A program made the position numbers and the translations under genes. A DNA stretch of 64,000 nt, from positions 1-64,000 of the forward strand of contig JABUQX010027774.1 of NCBI GenBank assembly GCA_015478945.1, written 5' to 3'. The notes below the pieces were generated by a model. That model ran no database searches, was not told the DNA's origin, and saw nothing but the letters and a program-made list of their open reading frames with translations. This DNA comes from Trachelipus rathkii. Taxonomy: Eukaryota > Arthropoda > Malacostraca > Isopoda > Trachelipodidae. Numbering within the stretch: the first letter of the stretch is position 1; each line of letters starts with the position of its first letter. Positions 19,903 through 32,395 of the stretch are shown one piece after another.

Positions 19903-20207
19903 CTTTCATGTACTGGGATTTGATTTATTGATGCTTTTGGGGATTATTAGCTAGTTAGGATAGGAAACAATTTTTTGGGATATTCATTTATTTATTTATT
20001 TGTATTTCTGTCTGCCTTTAATTTCTTTGTAAATATACTGATGAAAATTTGCTGTTTACCTTTTTCTTGGAACCCCTTTGAAGTACGAACGAGAGAACCT
20101 TGTGTTGACCTCCGCGAAACACGGTTGTTAACGAGCTGACGAGTGTAACCATCCGGCAACACATTTTTGGTTGCCCGTGGGGGGAATATTTTGAAGTAAA
20201 ATTAGTC

Positions 20208-20353
20208 TTTATCATGCTATTTTTTGTAAGCAGCTATCATTAGAGTTGTTATATGCTCTTTTGAGCAATTATCATTAGACTTGTTATCATGCTATTTTTG
20301 TGAGCAATTATCATTAGAATCGTTATCATGCTATTTTTGTGAGTAATTAACAT
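20208..20353. repeat. Four degenerate ~39-bp tandem units
   Basis: The unit is TTATCATGCTATTTTTGTGA followed by GCAATTATCATTAGANTCG, present about four times with a few differences. No coding potential is seen. Confidence 0.8.
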
Positions 20354-20802
20354 TTTGGTAGGATCATGCGAATTTTCGGTGTAGCAGCGACGAATCATGA
20401 AAGTCAGGGCTACGCCATTTTCGTGGGCATTGTCACTAACACAGGATCCATCAGAGTTATTGAGGAAAGGAGTGCAAATTAAGGGTAAGTTTAAGTTTGG
20501 GCTTTAACATTTGGATGTATATGACGAATGTAGAGTAATTATGCGACGCAGATAGATCTTAAAGCTTAAAACTGGTGTGAGGATGATGTACGGTACCTCC
20601 TATCCGTATATTCTAGGGCGAAAACTGAAATCGGTGAAGGAGTCGAAATAGTAGTTCAGGAGTTATTATTTGACAAATGTGAGATCTGTAGTTATTGAAT
20701 TTAAAAGTATGGTGGTGGTCCATGTGAATTAATAATGACTGAACCATGTACTTACAGGCAGATTATTCAGTATTATTATCACCGTACTTATGTGAATCCT
20801 AG
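20354..20802. other. Unique sequence, no recognised gene
   Basis: Mixed-composition DNA between the 39-bp repeats and the next ATT array. Nothing recognisable as coding or repeat was found. Confidence 0.4.
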
Positions 20803-20852
20803 TTATTATTATTATTATTATTATTATTATTTATTATTATTTATTATTATTA

Positions 20853-20888
<36 letters not shown>

Positions 20889-21020
20889 GATTTTATTTTC
20901 AGTCTTGTGTATTTACACGTACATATATGAACAAGTATGAATGTATATTTATTTGTGGCGACATGAGCGTGGTACAAATAGTGACATTATGTTATTGTTA
21001 TTCGATTATTATTATTATTA

Positions 21021-21085
<65 letters not shown>

Positions 21086-21418
21086 TTATTCTCTATTATA
21101 TTCTCTATTATGTATATAGTATTGGGCACATGAGCATTTATACAAATAGTTCAAGAATGGTACAGTTAAATTATGTATATTATTATTAGTAAAAGATAAA
21201 TGAGATAATCTATTTATGAACATTCTTCTTATTATTATTTTATTATTTTATTATTATTATTATTATGTTATATTATTATTATTTTTATTATTATATATTC
21301 ATTATATTATTATTTTATTATTATTTTATATTTTTATTTTATTATATTATTATTATTATTATTATTATTATTTATTATTATTATTATTATTATTTTATTA
21401 TTATTATTATTATTATTG
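20803..21418. repeat. ATT microsatellite arrays with a repeated spacer
   Basis: ATT arrays occur at 20,803-20,888, 21,009-21,090 and 21,225-21,418. Spacers contain TTTGTGGCGACATGAGC (about 20,953) and GGGCACATGAGCATTTATAC (about 21,125), variants of the spacer inside the 17.4-kb array, so array and spacer appear to have been duplicated together. Confidence 0.9.
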
Positions 21419-21486
21419 ATGATAATGATTCTCTATTATTATTTTATTTTTATTACTTGGTTTTGTGAATATTTTGTGTATATATA

Positions 21487-22470
21487 TATGATACGGGACA
21501 TTTCTATTTTAAGGGACTATCCCGGGACCGCAACTTAAGGAACACTGAAGGCACCGTTTAGCACCTGGTGTATAATTGCTTGTTTAACCATCCTGATATT
21601 GAAAGGCCCCAACATTGTGAAGGTTTCCTGAACTGGTGTGACCAACAGAGTGGGTCATACATCCATTGAGGTGTTCTCGTGAGACATAGCCAACGATTTT
21701 CAAGCCGGACTCTTGGCATTACAGGTTGTTTAACCTGCACAGAAATAGGAGGGTACTTGAGTGGTACTCCCCACCTGCACGAGGAATAGGAGGGTACATG
21801 AGTGGTACTCCCCACCTTCACGGACATAGGAGGGACTTGAGGGGGGTACTTCACCACCTGCACGAATAGTAGGGTACTTGAGTGGTACTCCTCACCTACT
21901 TGGAATAGAGAGGGTACTTGAAGTGAGTATTCCGACTTCGCCACAGGAATAGGAAAGGTTCTTGAGTGGTTACTCCCCACCTTCACGACCAGGAGCCACC
22001 AACTACGGTATTGGAGGGGTACTCTATCTACGCCTTTTTCCATTCAAGAACGGATACAGAGGGGCAAGTTGTTGTTGTTAGTGACTTTTGGTTACAGTTC
22101 GCCGAATTATTAAGTTTAGTATTACAGGCCGAACTGAGTTTAATTGGAGTTCCTTTTGTGGAGGAACGTCACGTAAGAGGTTTATGATGATTATTAATTT
22201 TCACTCTTCTTTGATTTATTTTTCATTCCTAGATCGCCTTTTGAAAGCTTTTAATACGTAAGCACATAATATGCTCAGCAAGTGAATTTCAGGTTGAATT
22301 TATTTTTTATTGAAAACTGTTTATTGGAATATGTTCTTGCTTATCGTTATGTATGGATTTGATTGATAAGGTTGATGCTTTTGGGATTAAAGCTAGCTAG
22401 GGAATATGGAAAACAATTTGCGGGATTTTATTTTAGTTTATTTATTTGATTTCTGCTCTGCCTTTTAATT
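21487..22470. repeat. Composite dispersed repeat, copy 2
   Basis: Second copy of the block at 18,865-20,035, in the same orientation, without the hAT MITE. The non-minisatellite parts are very similar, while the minisatellite is more degraded. It ends in a shared tail (TTTATTTGATTTCTG) near 22,470. Confidence 0.85.
21725..21995. repeat. 40-bp minisatellite, copy 2, about 6-7 degraded units
   Basis: Same unit as 19,090-19,440 but with many small indels, so spacing varies around 40 bp. Confidence 0.85.
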
Positions 22471-24010
22471 CTTTTAAACGTCACATTTCAGGCTCCATAT
22501 TACTGCTTTATGAAATATTTGGCTTGGCTTTCTTTATATTCCAGGACCCATTTATGTAAGAACGTGAATGAGAATCCCTATGTCCGCTTTATAGGCTATA
22601 TGGATATCTCATATATGACGATTTAATTGTGATCAAATTTGAAGGTAGATGTGATATTCACAATATTATTAAATCTTCCTTAAGAATAGATTCGCAAAAG
22701 TTAACCTATATAGCAGCTCTCATAGTGTATTCACTACGTATAGGGTAGCCCAGGTTTGAAGATGCTTTCCGATTGAATAAAAATGGCTTTTAATTTTTCA
22801 GCTTTGCGCAAATTTTGATGAATTACAAGAGTCTGTTACAATGATACACTTTTCATTCTTGTTTTTTGTGTGAACAGCTCATGCGTATAATAATTTATTA
22901 CCTATAGCAAGCTAATTCATAGTGATATATAGTTTATATATATATTATATGATATATAGTGTGTTATGATAGTAATGCTTTAATTTGTTTATATTAATAA
23001 AGCTATTAATATGATGGAGATAATTAGTATCGATAGGTTCATATTAAAAGGGTATTAATAATATATATAGAAGCTATTATATGGGCGCTATATAATAAAT
23101 AGACGTAATACTTATATTAAGATTTAATATATAATGGTAATATAGTTACTTAACGCCCCACAATTGACGGAACGGAGTGGAGGTCGACGAAAAAAAAAAA
23201 TCACAGGTAGCCTCTATGAACATAAATAGATGTTTTACGGGGCGAAACTGAAGTTTTTTTACTGACGCTGCTGACCTGACCTCGAGCCTGACCTGATCTA
23301 GCCTAACCTAAACGGTGTAATCCTTTAACATTTTTCCTAATTTTTCCTTAAATCTAGTCCACCATTGCTGTAGGAACAGGTTTAAAAAAAATAAAAAAAT
23401 TGTTCATTTATTGTAGGCGTTTAAGTAACTTTGTTCAGTATATATATATTATTCATAGATTAGGTTTATATTATGCTTATATTAATTGTAGGATATTAAT
23501 ATAATATAATATATATATACTATATAATAGTTTTAGATATTTAATATTGTATTAAATAATATATATATATATATTATATAGCTGGTATATATATTATGTT
23601 AATAAATGTTTCATTTGATACCAAAGGTGTGGTGACCGTTAATGAGAAGTTAACGTCGTTAAAATTGTTAATCGTTAAACAAAAAATATGTAATTTTATT
23701 ATTACGGATCGTTAATTGATCTAAAGCGTTTTATCGTTGTGGTTAAAGTGAATTAGCGGAAGAGTTAGTAACGTATAATTGGTCTAAACTTGTTAACCGT
23801 CTTCTTACTAATCTCTTGTGAGGGAGAATAGTAATATTATTGTTAATGTTTCTTTTATTTATAATATATCCCTAAATTAAAATATTTTAATAATATATTA
23901 ATAATATATCAGACAAATTAATTAAGCTTTGACCTATAGGCAAATGCTTTTGCCGCTTGCCGAAGATACTTCCAAAGCGTAAATACTTTATTAAATTAAT
24001 ACTCAATTAC
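22471..24010. other. AT-rich sequence without recognised gene
   Basis: Mostly AT-rich with short TATA tracts (22,930-23,140 and 23,450-23,600). GTTAA-containing words are dense at 23,630-23,780. One short stretch (23,275-23,315) has CCTGACCT/CCTAACCTAA words. No coding frame is convincing. Confidence 0.45.
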
Positions 24011-25592
24011 CGGTGTAACCGTAAAGAATGTCCCAGAATTTCTCAATGCGTTATATTATACACAGCATAAATAAAACAATATCGCATATCATATCATACA
24101 TCAAAGTGAAGGTAAGTTTGCATAGGTTCGGATATGCACATATGCCACCAAGAACGAGTTTACGCTGAATGGGTACAGTCGACGATGACGCGCCATCGCG
24201 CGAGCATTCAGATGTAGTCTGTCTTAGTTGCGGGCAGTATATCTTGAGGCAATGGCGGGTCCAGCTGAAGCGATAAAGCTTTCTGTGTCTCTTACAATTT
24301 TGACTAAGTGGAGAATCTGTAATTACCGATTCAAGCGTGCGTATCGTTTCGGTTCCAAGGTGACCCTCCATTGGAAAAACATTCGCCGATGGTATGGGCA
24401 ATTTGCAAACTAATGGATGTTTTTGTAAAGGCAAAAGTACAGGACGGCCAAAAGTGTACAGCATGTGGACCGTATCAGTGCCTCGTGTACCTTCTAGTTT
24501 CCTAAGAGGGAATCGGCAGTCTACGGAGAGCAAGTCAGGACGAACTGTACATTGGTTGTCAACAAACGAACGGGGAAATGTGTCTCGTTGCAATAAAGGG
24601 TCGTTGAAGTGAGACGACACTATGCGTGCATACCCGTTGCGTTTTGTACATGATTTTGAAAGCCCGACGACTAATGCTCTACGGTTTACATTGCCTGTGC
24701 AGTGCTAGGTCGAGACGATGACCTTCTAGATCGTGTAGTGTTTAGCGATGAGTTCCACGTTTCATCTCAGGGGTAAGGTTAATGCCCTTAATTTCGTATC
24801 TGGTGGTCTGAAAATCCGGCATGAACTGTTTGAATCCAAGAACACGACAACTTGTGATTTTCCCCAAGGTAAGCTTTTTTTTCCTGAGCGCCGATATATC
24901 CTCGGGCGCCTTATTTGGTGTACGAACCTTTTAACTTTTCTCGCAGAAAGCATATTCCCGTAACACGGGGTCGCCTATGTTTGATAGTGTTTAAAACTCT
25001 AATGCTCTTTCCACAATTATTTAGAGATAGAAGCGGTTATCAAACATTTATTCCGGGAGGCAGCAGAGAGATGGTAGCCTCTCCACATTGGTAGTCAAAT
25101 AGTTGCGAAGGCGTGAAAGGTTGACGACTTACTCCCAGATCGCTGGGTTGGTCATAATGGTCCAGACGACATCAGAACGTTGGGTTGGTCATAATGGTCG
25201 AGACGACAGAGCTCTATATAATCTGGCCCCCCGAGTTCCCCGGATTTAGACGCCATGCGGATTCAATCTATGGGCGTGCTGCCTACCAACATTGGCTATA
25301 CTGTCAGAGTTTGTAACGCTAGAAATCTTGAACATGGCCCGTTCCTTCTTTACTCCGGATCTGTATTTAACCATGTTTAGAGGAGGAATTGTGATTAGTC
25401 GGGCCTGAATGTACCCTGAGGTATAAACGGAAAGGCACATTTTGATATTTCATAATACTAGGAGAAGCTCTGTTCAATACCTTCACTTTTGATGTATGAG
25501 TGATGCTAGTTTGGGATATTGATCGACAGTGATATTACGCTTTATAATAAAGCCTTGAAACTTGGGACATTCTCTTACGGGAAAACACCCAA
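24011..25592 (+). mobile_element. Tc1/mariner-like DNA transposon, eroded
   Basis: The ends are related inverted repeats: CCGTAAAGAATGTCCCA at 24,019-24,035 on the left, and on the right the complement of CCCGTAAGAGAATGTCCCAA (25,562-25,581). Between them, plus-strand fragments match the layout of a Tc1/IS630-type transposase. The total of about 1.6 kb suits a single-gene element of this superfamily. Boundaries are approximate to within about 10 bp and a TA duplication is not certain. Confidence 0.75.
24228..25440 (+). pseudogene. Tc1/IS630-type transposase pseudogene
   Basis: Recognisable fragments across three frames are, in order: a helix-turn-helix-like start (LTILTKWRICNYRFKRAY), HWKNIRRWYGQF, CKGKSTGRPKV (the GRP hook between the paired domains), and LDRVVFSDE near 24,730. 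That last motif carries the second catalytic Asp, as in other IS630-Tc1 transposases. FHVS and GKVN follow, and RWVGHNGPDD near 25,140 suggests the region before the third acid. The sequence has many frameshifts and stops and a partial internal duplication (GGTTGGTCATAATGGTC occurs twice near 25,145-25,200). The minus-strand ORF over the same region is a shadow. Confidence 0.7.
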
Positions 25593-27480
25593 GTTATCAG
25601 CATTAATGTATCTCTCTAAAAAATGGAAATATGGAGGTATGCTCACACTGTAGAATTTTAATACAAAATAGCAGTATTTTTTATAAATTACAACGCTTAG
25701 TGAGCCTACTTCTTATAGTTTTCACTAGTCGCAAAAAAGCAAGTTCATGTAACTCAGCGTCACGTAAAGAAGTTAAGTGACTCATTTGAATTGCGGGTAA
25801 CAGTCACTACGCTGCTTTGTATTCTTCAATGACTTAGCCTATGTCTCAATTAAGAAATGAGTGGAATACCAGCAAAATGTTTAATAAAATGTCGAGGACC
25901 ATTTTCTTAATACGGAATAATAACCGGATGTAGGAGAATATAAAAACCAGGTTTTGATGGCCATTGTGAGGAGCGTTTAGGAAATATTTTGGAAAAAAAA
26001 GTTTGTTATCGAAATTCGAATCTTATACAATTTAAAATCTTAAATAAGAAAATATTTTATAAAACTCGAGTAAATTAATGCAGTAATCGCTTTTATTAAC
26101 GTAGTTTAGGTCAAAATTTATTTAAAAACTTCTGTTAATAGTTCCGGTACTTTATTTTCCGTAATTGCATTAACGAAAAGTGGTGACAACTCCCAAAAAA
26201 CCTTTCACTGGTTATCACAGTTAACGAAAAAAAATTAAACGAGTTAATTGATGACGTAAAATTGAAACGCCTTTGAACGCATGGTTAATGCCTACCTGTT
26301 AGTGATTAGTTGAGGATAATACAAGTATATTATAGTTATATAATGGTATTTATATATATACGTTTTCTAATATACTAAGTGCTATATATATATATAATAG
26401 TATATATATATGTATTAATAAATAATGGGTTTTCACTATAAAGGATAAATCTTGGAAAATCTTTCCGCTAATATGTAACATAAATGTGCATTTATAAGCT
26501 ACTCACCTTAATGATAGGTATAATTTTATCTATTATTATATTATATATTATTGATATATATATATATTACAAACACTGAATTTATACCTTAAGGAGGTAA
26601 AGAGAGGAAGGGCAATAATCTCCCTCGCTTCTATTTATTAGCTCCAAAATCGTTAAAATATCTGAACATCATCATTATTCTTCCTTTTTTTTAATAATAC
26701 CCTCCAAATCCTTGAAGTTCATCATAAGTGTTTCTACTTCTGCCCACAGCTGATTTTTTGAATAGATGTTTGTAAACAAAGTTTTAAGAATAAGGAATTC
26801 ATTCGCGGTCGATTTGGCACAAAACCGTTCTTAAAATGCGTAAGATTTTATCTTATCGAGCCGTAAGGACAAAATGGCAGAACGAAAACGGCTTTAAACT
26901 TGAAAATGTTTTTCCATATCCACATTAAAGATTAAAAATTGGTGAAAGTTAAGAATTACAAACAACCTATAATAAGTATTAGACTACAAAAATCAATAAT
27001 TCAAAATTCTTTAAAAATACCTCAATCTTACAACTTCACCTACTACTCTAGGCTATATTAATTTTATAATATATATAGTAATCTAATATATAATATTATA
27101 CGTCTTATATATTTAGGGCTTTATTTTAAAACATTTTTAAAAGTTTTATTTTTAATCATAGTATGATAAAATTATAATATTAACTGAGCTATATATTAAC
27201 TAGTAATACTATATAGATACTATATAAACTATTTATAGTATAACTCTAATTTAATATTATATTCAATATCTTATTTTGTAATAGGTAGGAAAAGTAGTAT
27301 ATATATATATATATGTTATAATATCTATATATATATATATATAGTAGATATATATATAATATATATAATATCTTAATAATAATATTATATATATATATAT
27401 AGATATATATTATATATACTATATACTTATATTTATATATATTCACACATAAACCATGTACTATTTTAATATACTATTAA
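25593..27480. other. AT-rich sequence without recognised gene
   Basis: No coding frame found. TA-rich tracts lie at 26,325-26,420, 26,520-26,575 and 27,055-27,450; the last gives a spurious Ile/Tyr-rich minus-strand ORF. Confidence 0.45.
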
Positions 27481-27534
27481 TAACTAATATGGATATATTA
27501 GTGCCATGGACTCGGATGAGTCAAAATTATTGAG

Positions 27535-27680
27535 CTGTTATGCGGTATGCGGTTATGCGGGGGATGCGATGCGGATCTTACAACGAGGAATGAGGAATGC
27601 GGAGTGGATGCGGATGCAGATCATTAAAGTTAGATTGAGGCATTGCAGATGCGGGTACAGATGCGGATCGGTTTACTCTT
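27535..27680. repeat. Degenerate ATGCGG hexamer repeat
   Basis: Words such as TATGCGG, GATGCGGAT, AATGCGGAG and GATGCGGATGCAG recur every 6-12 bp. It is an island of higher GC in a very AT-rich context. The overlapping plus-strand ORF is likely a by-product. Confidence 0.65.
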
Positions 27681-27829
27681 TCGAAGGTTTGAATTAAAAA
27701 TTAATAAGATATATTGATTCATAGTATCACGTATCTATATATATATATTATATATATATATAGATATATGGGTGAGGACAATATTATATAAATAACTAAT
27801 ACTGTTCTTATTTAGTATAGTAATATACT

Positions 27830-30800
27830 TCTACAGTGCACCGACCACTCACGGGCAGGAGCCGATATATCAAGGACTGGGGTATGGTTCGCAGCACCTC
27901 GACATATTCATCTTCAATTTTTAGCCCTAAGCTAACGCAGCTTGATGACGCACAGACCGACGAAGGGCTATTCAAATGTGAGAGAGATTACATGTCAGCA
28001 GAACTCACAGAGAGATGGAATGAAATTCCTAGCAAACAAGAAGTGGCAGTGAAAGGGAAGCACCGCAGCGAATAAAGACCTAGATTAGTGTCCAATACAA
28101 TATCAACACTCAAAAACTGCCATGCGGCCTTTAGACAACTTGCACGCCTTGTGATACGTAGGTTCAGTTTCGTAAAGGTGGTGGTTACCGCGTAGTGATA
28201 AGCTTCCTCGTAACACCTGCCGGCTGCGTAGTACCTATAGAAATAGGAATTCTAAAGCTCAACCAACATCACCGCCGTAAAAGAATTTAGAAGGGATCAA
28301 GTTGAACAATGGAAAGTGCCAGAACAGGTTCTATAAGCCTTTCTGCGCCTTTTGCTCGAACCCTATCCAAAGCCAGGTGCAAAACCAGAGCCCCCCACTA
28401 CTGATATGAGAGCACTACTCCATTACAAGGGGGGAGTAGTACCCTTGTATTCGCTGGTGCAACTTAAAAGAGGAAAAAATAGTCTCGCAGCCAAATTTAC
28501 AATCTCCCAGTTATCTATTGAGGTGCACCTAGACCAATCCGTTGTGATGTTGAGTTTACCAAGATGTTTTTTGTTTATGTTTAAAGGGCCATGGAGTTTA
28601 TATTGATCAGACAGTGAGGACGTGAAAACCGTCGAAAGAGATAGGGAAAAAAGTTAGAAGGTGTCCTAGAGAGGGAGATTCTTGTTAGAATTTGTAGTTT
28701 TAAAGAATTAAATATTATCACACGCTTGAGACGTCCACCACCGAAATTCTATCCAGATCTGCTATGAGAATGAATCGGAAAGATTAGAGACGAGAGGCAA
28801 TTTTACTAGAAAGTAAAAGTAAGGAAGCAGAAAATTGAAAATGAGTTGTAAGAAATGAAGGGTCGAGTCATCTCGGATACGAAGTGTGAATAGAAGTTTT
28901 AGAATGTTGCAGGTTAGAGAAAGATCATTCTATACTGAAAGTAGGACTAATTATGTCAGGCGATGGAAAGACAGACCTTGAGGACACACTTTTGACAGCA
29001 AAATAGAAGAAGTCGCCCATCAACAACAGCGAGCTCTGAGAGTGATTTATAAAAAGAAAACATAAAATAAGTAGACTAGAGTATGGGAGTGAAAAATTCC
29101 AAGGGATTAGGTTAGCTTCGGAGAGCAGTGACGCGTGTCATACCCGCTGGTCAAATACTCTTGGATGTGTCAAGCGCCACCACGCTACGGAGTCTTCTCT
29201 TGAGTTTCCTTGATTGGAGCAAAACTCCATTAAATCAGTTTAGATAGAATAAAGTGTGATAATATCGCCATGGTAAAGACCTTCGAGTTGCCAAGAGCAC
29301 GTACTGGGCGACGGAAAAGAACAGGTCGAATGAGGACTCCAGGATGATCTAAAAATGAGAGATTGAGTTAAGGGTTTCAAGATCTGTAGAGTAGAACACA
29401 AGTGAGAGCTTATGACGATAGTTAGAAGGGATCATGTGGAGTGGCTTCCTTTTTTTTTTGGAAATCAGGGGGTTGAAGGCAGGCTGTCGTGGCTTTCCAC
29501 ATTGAGGGAAAGTCATTAGTATGTGAGACGATACCTGCAGATATAAGATCCAGAAGTTGAACGGAGGTTCGGGTATTTCAGCACGAGGGCATTCAACCGC
29601 ACTTCTCATTCAAAAAAACTGTTGTCGGGAGGCGATGTCATCCGGGCCACCATCACTTACCTAACGTTCATAGATTTCATGAGCCCATGCACCCGATCAA
29701 ATGTAATCACTGGCAATGGCATAGGACACCTGAGAGAGAAGGAGGAGGAAGTAAGGAGGATGTGCCAGAATCGTCTAGGGTATGATATCGTCTAGGAGTG
29801 GCAACAATAGGAGGCCGATAAAAGAGATTATTCACTTTATTCAGTTGAGAAAAATTATAAGAAATACAGAACCAACAGATCGAATAAGAGGGAGTGAAAG
29901 ACTAGGTTTACAGAAGTGTTTAGAGATGATTATTGGCAAGAGGCGCAGAAAGATTTATCAGTAGAGAATCAATGGAGGTTATCAGCACTTTAACGAAATT
30001 TTTAAAGACCGACTGTTGCTCGGACGAATTGTTTTATCTCAAATGCAACGATTTCGAGCTTGAATGAATATGATTAACAGTGATGTGAATAAAGATTACA
30101 TCATATATATACCATCTCGCTCTCCGAAATATGCATCATTTAGTCTTAACTGCAATAACAAATATAAGCCATCGCGCGCATCCCCTTTTTCATGAGAGGC
30201 ACTATGACTAGTGATAATGAGCTAGTGAGTAGAAAAGAATTTTAAGTGAGATCGATAAGAAAATTAGAATAAAACAAGAGTATGCAGCAGAACTGCTCGC
30301 TCAAATGTTATGCATCAATCTTAAATTCATTATACCATAGTGGCTTAAATCTCTTATCCGGTACACTAAGTCAACGTGTGCTGTGTCGACATGTCTCTCA
30401 TATTATGACAAGATACATAAAAATCACAAAAATAAAAAATATAAAAATATAGAAAACGAAAAGAAAGAGAACACCCACCACGATATTCAGAGTTTCTATT
30501 CAAATATAGTGCCAGAAAATAACGTTAATAATATCTAATTAATATTAAGAGACATACATAATTCATTATTCTCATAATCATCTTTATATATTTTCAACTA
30601 ATTATCTTCTTTACAGTGACTATTTATAATATATTTCACTGAAATAATCTTATGTAGATGTCGCTATATTGATTAGGTTCTCCATAGGACAAAGTTAATA
30701 TTATAATTGAAATTTGAGACCTCATAACATTTTCATATGATTTCATTCTAGTTATTTATTATCTTCATATACAGTTTTACATCCCAAGCTCATTTCAAAC

Positions 30801-31440
30801 ATTGATATAGTAGAATTTCATAATATTCTTGAGATAACAGGTTAATTTAACTTGACCTAATATTATTATTTGAGTTTATGCATTTCTGCCTAATGTATGA
30901 TTTTAAAAAATTGTGATACTTAAATTATTATAATGAATTTGTGTATAATGTAAATAGTTGTTAATCAATCGCTATATTATAAGGCTGACATTATCGTATG
31001 GTAATGAAGTTGCCTATATATTATATTACTTAATCATATAGCCAATAATCCTATAATCAGAAAATCTCTCACATATAGTGTGCATATTTTACAATAAAAT
31101 ATTCCACAACTAAATACTACCTTCCTATTGCATATATAAGGTATGTGTCCAAAAATCAGATATATATTTATCTAATCTCTAGTATGCATTTTAAGTTCAA
31201 CGGTAGAGAAATACTCCTCGATCCTCGGCATATTTATCAATTTGTTGAAAAATGCAGTTTTTTATGATGCTGTGGTAGTCTCTCAGTGCACTAAAATAAC
31301 GCCACCCGCCGAATGCTCCACAGTCTGTATGCGGTGCGGATGTTCCGCAGAGGATGACAGATGGCGGTCGGTGACTAGTCCGCACGAAGAGTTGTGCCAA
31401 TCAACGGAGCATAGAGGGTAATGAGCACTTTTTCGATGAA
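27830..31440. other. GC-richer island without recognised gene, then AT-rich flank
   Basis: Between 27,830 and 30,070 base composition is close to balanced and there are short plus-strand frames (27,836-28,075, 28,352-28,606 and 29,782-29,964). Composition and scattered frames suggest an old protein-coding mobile element, but I find no diagnostic motif. From 30,070 to 31,190 it is AT-rich and featureless, and 31,195-31,400 is again GC-richer without a recognisable product. Confidence 0.35.
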
Positions 31441-31449
31441 AACTCCATA

Positions 31450-31910
31450 AAGAAAGCTCTCTCTCTGATATAGATATATTATTATGAATATAATAATATA
31501 TATATATAAAATATATATAGATATATATAATTATATTATATATATATATATATTATTGTATAAATATATGGGTTTTATTAATATTAATATGATAATTAAT
31601 ATATATATATAATTCCCCTTGCTAGCTAAAATGTATATATTTGCATTATCTTTAATATTCTATTTTAAATATCATCTAAAAAAATATCAAATTTTATTTA
31701 TTATATATTATAATATAACTAATAATTATATATATAGATATTATAATATAATTAATATATTATATAATTAATTATATAAAATATATAATAAATTATATAT
31801 AAATAATATATATATATTATATATATATATAATATAATATATATATTATATAATTACATATATAGTATATATATATTATGTTATATATATTATATATATA
31901 TATATATATA

Positions 31911-31950
<40 letters not shown>

Positions 31951-32395
31951 TAATATAATATAGTAATATATATATATATATTAATATATTTATATTAATT
32001 ATATAAAATATATATTTCTATATATATGATTTATATAATTTTAAATTACATTTAGTATGTAATATTATATTTCAAAATGCAGAATGTGATATTTAATATT
32101 CTATATTAAAATTTATATTATATTCATAAATTAAATATCTGTTTATTATATATTAATATATATTATATATATAATAGATATATATATAATTATAGATTAT
32201 ATATAATAATATATATTTTAAATATTTTATAGATATATATATATTATTATATATATATATATATTAATATAATATATTAATATATATTTATATATATATA
32301 TTATATATAAATATATAATTAATATTATATATATTAAATATATATATAATATATAATAATATAATAGTAATATATATTATAAACCCAAATTATAT
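31450..32395. repeat. TA-rich low-complexity tract
   Basis: Almost continuous (TA)n with frequent TAATAT phase shifts over about 0.95 kb, with a less regular part at 32,040-32,130. Confidence 0.9.

Larger units (their letters stand above)
18865..20035. repeat. Composite dispersed repeat, copy 1
   Basis: The block beginning GATACGGACATTTC and continuing through a 40-bp minisatellite to about 20,035 is repeated at 21,487-22,470. Both copies follow an ATT array and the phrase TTTTGTGAATATTTTG. Outside the minisatellite they share, for example, GGCACCGTTTAGCACC and GTGACCAACAGAGTGG. Copy 1 is interrupted by a hAT MITE at 19,637-19,902. I do not recognise the unit as a known transposon; it may be a non-autonomous element or a satellite-like composite. 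Confidence 0.85.

Noticed and set aside
24051..24620. 189-residue minus-strand ORF
   Set aside because: It is antisense to the recognisable Tc1-type transposase motifs on the plus strand and resembles no family.
23620..26290. GTTAAC/GTTAAT-rich segments on both sides of the Tc1-like element as TIRs of a larger element
   Set aside because: Similar words occur in opposite orientation, but I could not align them over any useful length.
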